Notes under the pieces: generated by a model
The model's database searches: none
What the model was told of the DNA's origin: nothing
Seen by the model: only the letters and a program-made list of their open reading frames with translations
In this document: piece after piece, positions 5,768-9,096 of the stretch
Layout: each line of letters starts with the position of its first letter
How positions within the stretch are numbered: the stretch's first letter is position 1
Translations under genes and position numbers: made by a program
NCBI GenBank assembly: GCA_015494035.1
Contig: WGBZ01000124.1
Span: 1 to 9,096 of the forward strand
Source of the DNA: Lysobacterales bacterium
GTDB lineage: Bacteria > Pseudomonadota > Gammaproteobacteria > Xanthomonadales > Marinicellaceae
Length of the DNA stretch: 9,096 nucleotides
Reading direction: 5' to 3'

Positions 5768-8438
5768 CTAAAGGGTTGCTGGCGCGGTTTTTCTGCTCCA
5801 GCAGTTTCAGTAACACCGGGTCCAGTGCCCTGAAAGCCTTCCTTTCGTTTTCACCAGCCTCATCCTGCGGCTGTTTCAGCCAGGTTTGCACGGCCTTTTC
5901 CTGATAGCGTTCAAAGCGTGCGTTGGCTTCGCGGATGGCAATTTGCTGGCGATAGAAACCCGCCAGCATGGCTCTATCCGGCAGGCGTTCGCTACCATAG
6001 AAAATGCCATGCACAGCGGGGTCGAACAGGAGTTTGTCGGTGATAAACACGCTGGCCATGGCCTGTACCAGTTGCCGATACAGGTGATACTTTCTGGCCG
6101 CGTCAAGCAAGGCTTGTTGAGTTTCGCTGCGCGCTTGCTGTTGTTCCAGCAGCAAGCCATAAAGGGTTTTCTGCACCGCACTGGTGTGTTCGATGAATTT
6201 TTCTTCCACCAGCAACCTGACGTCATCCAATGAGTTGCTGGCCAGAACTTTGACCCGTAAATCATCTGCCAGCCGGTCACGCCACTCTTCTCCGTCGGTC
6301 CAGTTATGCTTCACAATGGCATCGGCATTGGCGCGGGCCGCGGTCAGAAACGTGAGGCGATTGGGCAACAAGCCATGCGTGCCTTCAGGTAGTTGGGTGA
6401 CAATCTGCTCGCCGAGAATGGGCAAAGGGCAGCTCAATTGCAACACCTTGTCATCGTTGCGACCAAACAGGTAGTGGTACTTTTGCAGCGACTGGATGCG
6501 GCGGGCAAACACCAGTTTGTCGTTATAAAAGCCTTTCAGACTCAAGGCCAGGTGGCCATAGTAATTGGCCACGGCCGGATTGCTCAAATGCGTTGGGCCG
6601 GCTTCGCGGTCTTCCCACCCCACGTCGTCGTAGCACAGGCGAATGGTGCCCAGGTTGAGCTGGTCGGCCAGCAACAGGTGATTGGGAAACAGGGCCAGCA
6701 AGGCCCGGCTGGGTTCCAGCTGACTGTGCACGCCACAGGTATTTTTGGGATCACAGGGACCAATCTGCAGGTTTTCGGGTCGATAATGCGAGGCCTGTTG
6801 CACGCTCCCGAGCAGGTCAATATCGCTGCCGGGTTTCAGGTGTTGCTGGCGGTATTCATCGGCCACAGCGGTGATCAGATGTTTGACGCGCTGCCACTGT
6901 GCCACCACCTGCGCCAATCGTCGTGCCAGGGTGGCGTGAATAGGCTGCTTCAGGCAGGCGTATCCCTTTTGCAGCTGCCAGCCGGTGCTAATGGGCCACT
7001 GTAAAAAGGCCGTTGGGTGATATTTTTCCAGGTACTGGGGCCAGCGCTCATTGAACCAGATCAGGCTTTCACTGCCCAGAAACCACTCGAACGGATTGGC
7101 CTTGCGCTGTTCTTCGGTGAGGCAGTCTTCCTGTGCCTCCATGGCATACAGGGTGTTGATGGTTTGCCAGGGGGGCAGTTCCAGTACCCGAGCCAGTGCC
7201 TCGTCGTCTTCCGGTGGGTTCAGGTTTCCCGCCATCTCATCGCTTTTGGCCAGCACCCCTGCCCAGTGGGCCAGGTCTTCCACGCAGCCGCTGTACTGGC
7301 GTTGTTCGATGGGTTCATCGGGCAAGGGCGTTTCTTCCTCGCTGATGTTCAGGCACACCTCCAGTTGCTGCTGCAGCAGGCGCCGAAACGGCTGGGCAAG
7401 GTAAGCGTGAATGTCCGGCAGCGAGAAAAACACCGCGGCCATGTGCTGTTGAAAGTCCACCGGTGGAGCCTGGTCGGGCTGTTTTAGTTGCTGAAAACTG
7501 CGTTCCAGCAATTCCGGCAGGCGCTCGTCGATACGCAGCATAATGTCGTGGTGAGCCACAAACCAGGTGTCGTTGTTTTCCACCAGCGGCTCCAGCCGCT
7601 TGCCCTCGGTTTTCAGCCAGTTGGCCAGGTAAGTGCGGGCCACGCTGAAGGCTTCCAGCCAGTTCAGGGCGGCGGCCAGCGGCTGTTGACGATCCTTGTT
7701 GAGTGTCAGCTGAATGAGCTTTTTCAGTAAGGCCCGTTGCATCAAGGGCAGCTGATGCTGGTGTTGATTGACCAGCAGGGCCAGATCGGCCAGGTGCTTT
7801 TCGCGCTCTGGCTGGCTGGTCCATTTCAGCAGCGCATCCCAAGGTGACGGATAATCGGTGGCCACAGACACAGGGGGCGATTCCAGAATCGGCCCAAAAA
7901 CCTGTTGCCAATGCACGTGCGGGCGTTCCCGCATGGCCTGCAGAAAGCGGTCCCAGATGGCGGGCAATTGCAGGTAAATGTCCAGTTCATCGCGGCTGTC
8001 CAGTAAAGGCTTCAGCGGTGCCTGATTCAAATCCAGTGGCAGTAGGGTGCGTTGCCATTGATCCGTCGTCATGCCGTGAGTGTTGGCCGCCAGCACCAGG
8101 CCGGCCAGGGCGTGGGTGTCGATACCAAACAGGGGTTGCTGGCTTTTCTGAAGGCTCTCGGCCTCCACCCCGTCCAGTGCGTTTTGCCACAAAAAGGCCG
8201 CCTGCGATTCATCCACGAAGGAATCCAGAATCTTGTGCGCGGTGCGCGTCAGGGCCACCGCGCCGTGCAGTCCGTATTCCGTGCGCAGGGCGTGCGCCAC
8301 CTGCAGTCCAGAGACCTCAATGGGCTGCGCTGGCGGCTTGGTTCCGGTAGTGGATTTTTGCGCGGCAGGCGGGATGGACTCTGCCTCGACAACCAGGGCA
8401 AACAAGACGCACAGCACAAACAAGTAAAGACGGGGCAT
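5757..8438 (-). CDS. Large exported protein of unknown function
   Basis: An 893-residue protein I do not recognise. The ATG at 8438 gives a clear Sec signal peptide: MPR, then a hydrophobic core LYLFVLCVLFALV, and a VEA-ES cleavage site near residues 19-20. A longer GTG start at 8471 is rejected because it lies in the promoter -10. After a Pro/Thr/Lys-rich linker (about 20-45) the sequence is rich in Leu, Gln and Ala, with helical, amphipathic character throughout and no obvious enzyme motif. The mature part has eight cysteines, including a C562-x5-C568 pair, so disulfides in an oxidising periplasm are plausible. The segment around 560-660 (CGVH...LCYDDVGWEDRE...HLSNPAVANYYGHLALSLKGFYNDKLVFARR) looks most like a conserved core. 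The site just before the Cys at residue 10 is not a lipobox at a normal position. Its last codons and stop fall within the palindromic element. Single gene with its own promoter. Confidence 0.85.
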   Translation of the reverse strand: MPRLYLFVLCVLFALVVEAESIPPAAQKSTTGTKPPAQPIEVSGLQVAHALRTEYGLHGAVALTRTAHKILDSFVDESQAAFLWQNALDGVEAESLQKSQQPLFGIDTHALAGLVLAANTHGMTTDQWQRTLLPLDLNQAPLKPLLDSRDELDIYLQLPAIWDRFLQAMRERPHVHWQQVFGPILESPPVSVATDYPSPWDALLKWTSQPEREKHLADLALLVNQHQHQLPLMQRALLKKLIQLTLNKDRQQPLAAALNWLEAFSVARTYLANWLKTEGKRLEPLVENNDTWFVAHHDIMLRIDERLPELLERSFQQLKQPDQAPPVDFQQHMAAVFFSLPDIHAYLAQPFRRLLQQQLEVCLNISEEETPLPDEPIEQRQYSGCVEDLAHWAGVLAKSDEMAGNLNPPEDDEALARVLELPPWQTINTLYAMEAQEDCLTEEQRKANPFEWFLGSESLIWFNERWPQYLEKYHPTAFLQWPISTGWQLQKGYACLKQPIHATLARRLAQVVAQWQRVKHLITAVADEYRQQHLKPGSDIDLLGSVQQASHYRPENLQIGPCDPKNTCGVHSQLEPSRALLALFPNHLLLADQLNLGTIRLCYDDVGWEDREAGPTHLSNPAVANYYGHLALSLKGFYNDKLVFARRIQSLQKYHYLFGRNDDKVLQLSCPLPILGEQIVTQLPEGTHGLLPNRLTFLTAARANADAIVKHNWTDGEEWRDRLADDLRVKVLASNSLDDVRLLVEEKFIEHTSAVQKTLYGLLLEQQQARSETQQALLDAARKYHLYRQLVQAMASVFITDKLLFDPAVHGIFYGSERLPDRAMLAGFYRQQIAIREANARFERYQEKAVQTWLKQPQDEAGENERKAFRALDPVLLKLLEQKNRASNPLGKL

Positions 8439-8462
8439 GGAAGACCGAAGGGTAAAAAATCG

Positions 8463-8494
8463 ATTATACACAATCGCCCCAGGCGCAATGCCAA
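8463..8494 (-). promoter_or_regulatory. Promoter of the 893-residue exported protein gene
   Basis: A perfect TATAAT lies on the minus strand at 8468-8463. The best -35-like hexamer, TTGGCA (8494-8489), is 20 bp away, longer than ideal; at 17 bp the hexamer is a poor GCATTG. Transcription would begin near 8456, about 17 bases before the ATG at 8438. The intervening pyrimidine-rich sequence has no Shine-Dalgarno. The -10 is convincing; the -35 is uncertain. Confidence 0.55.
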
Positions 8495-8566
8495 CCAGTG
8501 GTGGACAGAAGGCAGAAGGTCTCTTTTGTTCCTTGAGCCGGGTTAATGGGAGTGAGTTTTTCCCAT

Positions 8567-8597
8567 AAAAAAACCCCGGCAGCGCCGGGGTTTTTTT
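8567..8597. terminator. Bidirectional rho-independent terminator
   Basis: A7, then CCCCGGC, loop AGC, GCCGGGG, then T7: a perfect 7-bp GC stem flanked by A and T tracts, so it can work on both strands. It lies 18 bases beyond the stop of the TonB-dependent receptor gene (minus strand) and is the natural terminator for that transcript. It separates that gene from the promoter of the exported-protein gene. Confidence 0.95.
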
Positions 8598-8615
8598 ATT
8601 GATGACGGAAAGGGC

Positions 8616-9096
8616 TTAGAAGGTTTTTCTCACCTGGACGCCAATGGTGCGCGGCTGGTTGGTGAGGTAACCTACACGGGCCAGCGAGCCACGTTCCTGA
8701 TCCAACGCCAGGCGTGCTTCCTCGTCGGTGAGGTTGTTGATGTACAAAGCCACGTCCCAGTTGTCCTTGCGGAAGCCCAGGCGGGTATTGACCAGGGTAT
8801 AGGACGGCAGTTCCGGATCAAAGGTAAAAGTGGTCTGGCTGGGATCGCCCAGTGGGTACACTGTCAGATCCACGGTGCCAAAGCCTTCGGCCTGATCGCC
8901 AATCTGGGTATAACGCGAACCCACGTAGCTGATGGTGCCGCTGAAATAGCCGTCCCAGCCGTTGTCCATGGGCCAGTAATACACGCCATTGGCGGAAAAC
9001 TGCACCTTCGGTGTGGTGGGCAGTCGGTTGCCTTCCTTGATACCGGCCAGCACCCGGGTGTTGCCGTCAGCGTCCGTCGAAGTGACGGTGGAGTCC
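8616..9096 (-). CDS. TonB-dependent outer-membrane receptor, C-terminal part (cut by the window edge)
   Basis: Only the last 159 residues are visible; the frame stays open to the window end. The sequence shows the end of a 22-strand beta-barrel: RLPTTPKVQFSANGVYYW, FSGTISYVGSR, then LPSYTLVNTRLGF, WDVALYINNLTDEEARLAL, and the closing strand NQPRTIGVQVRKTF with the terminal aromatic residue typical of outer-membrane barrels recognised by BAM. Such receptors take up siderophores, vitamins, sugars or other ligands with energy from TonB-ExbBD; the plug and N terminus that might indicate the ligand are outside the window. The NNLTDE and NQPRTIG motifs are shared by the large receptor families of marine gammaproteobacteria and sphingomonads. 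Its transcript ends at the terminator just downstream. Confidence 0.92.
   Translation of the reverse strand, partial: DSTVTSTDADGNTRVLAGIKEGNRLPTTPKVQFSANGVYYWPMDNGWDGYFSGTISYVGSRYTQIGDQAEGFGTVDLTVYPLGDPSQTTFTFDPELPSYTLVNTRLGFRKDNWDVALYINNLTDEEARLALDQERGSLARVGYLTNQPRTIGVQVRKTF

Noticed and set aside
5587..5904. A small plus-strand frame through copy B of the element (EALIESGASRLECK...), similar to a minus-strand frame in copy A
   Set aside because: The similarity only reflects DNA repeat identity. A one-base indel at the hairpin loop breaks the frame between copies, and it is constrained as a palindrome rather than as protein.
6393..7004. A 203-codon plus-strand frame opposite the exported-protein gene
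   Set aside because: The opposite strand has one continuous 893-codon frame with a signal peptide and promoter, which explains the region better.

Overview
The window comes from a gammaproteobacterial chromosome. The MoaB and AspRS sequences match the gammaproteobacterial forms, and the base composition is moderately GC-rich. A marine lineage in or near Cellvibrionales/Oceanospirillales is my best guess, based on the long POT transporter, the TonB-dependent receptor and the orphan secreted protein; the genus cannot be fixed from the sequence.

Layout, left to right. Positions 1-241 hold an extended -10 promoter and a leader of about 170 nt. From 242 to 2799 there is a plus-strand run of three closely spaced genes: a POT-family peptide transporter, a small FmdB-type zinc-ribbon protein and moaB. 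From 3076 to 5533 there is a second plus-strand pair: aspS (aspartyl-tRNA synthetase) and an alpha/beta-hydrolase whose start overlaps the aspS stop. Facing them on the minus strand, 5757-8438 encodes an 893-residue exported protein of unknown function with its own TATAAT promoter. A near-perfect bidirectional terminator at 8567-8597 separates it from the 3' end of a TonB-dependent receptor gene that runs off the right edge.

The most unusual structure is a pair of ~160-bp imperfectly palindromic elements (2790-2948 and 5607-5767). They are about 94% identical by hand alignment and lie in opposite orientation. Each has ~18-bp terminal inverted repeats, a central CAATAGC/GCTATTG hairpin at its exact centre, and possible degenerate 4-bp target duplications (YYAA). 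They look like ERIC-like or MITE-like non-coding repeats. One end of each copy supplies the stop codon of a neighbouring gene (moaB for one, the 893-residue protein for the other). Between them they bracket the block carrying aspS.

Functionally this is mostly housekeeping: peptide uptake, molybdenum cofactor biosynthesis and tRNA charging, next to an outer-membrane receptor and an exported orphan. I see no CRISPR array, phage genes, transposase, tRNA or rRNA. The candidates for something undescribed are the palindromic element family with its gene-end placement, and the orphan exported protein.
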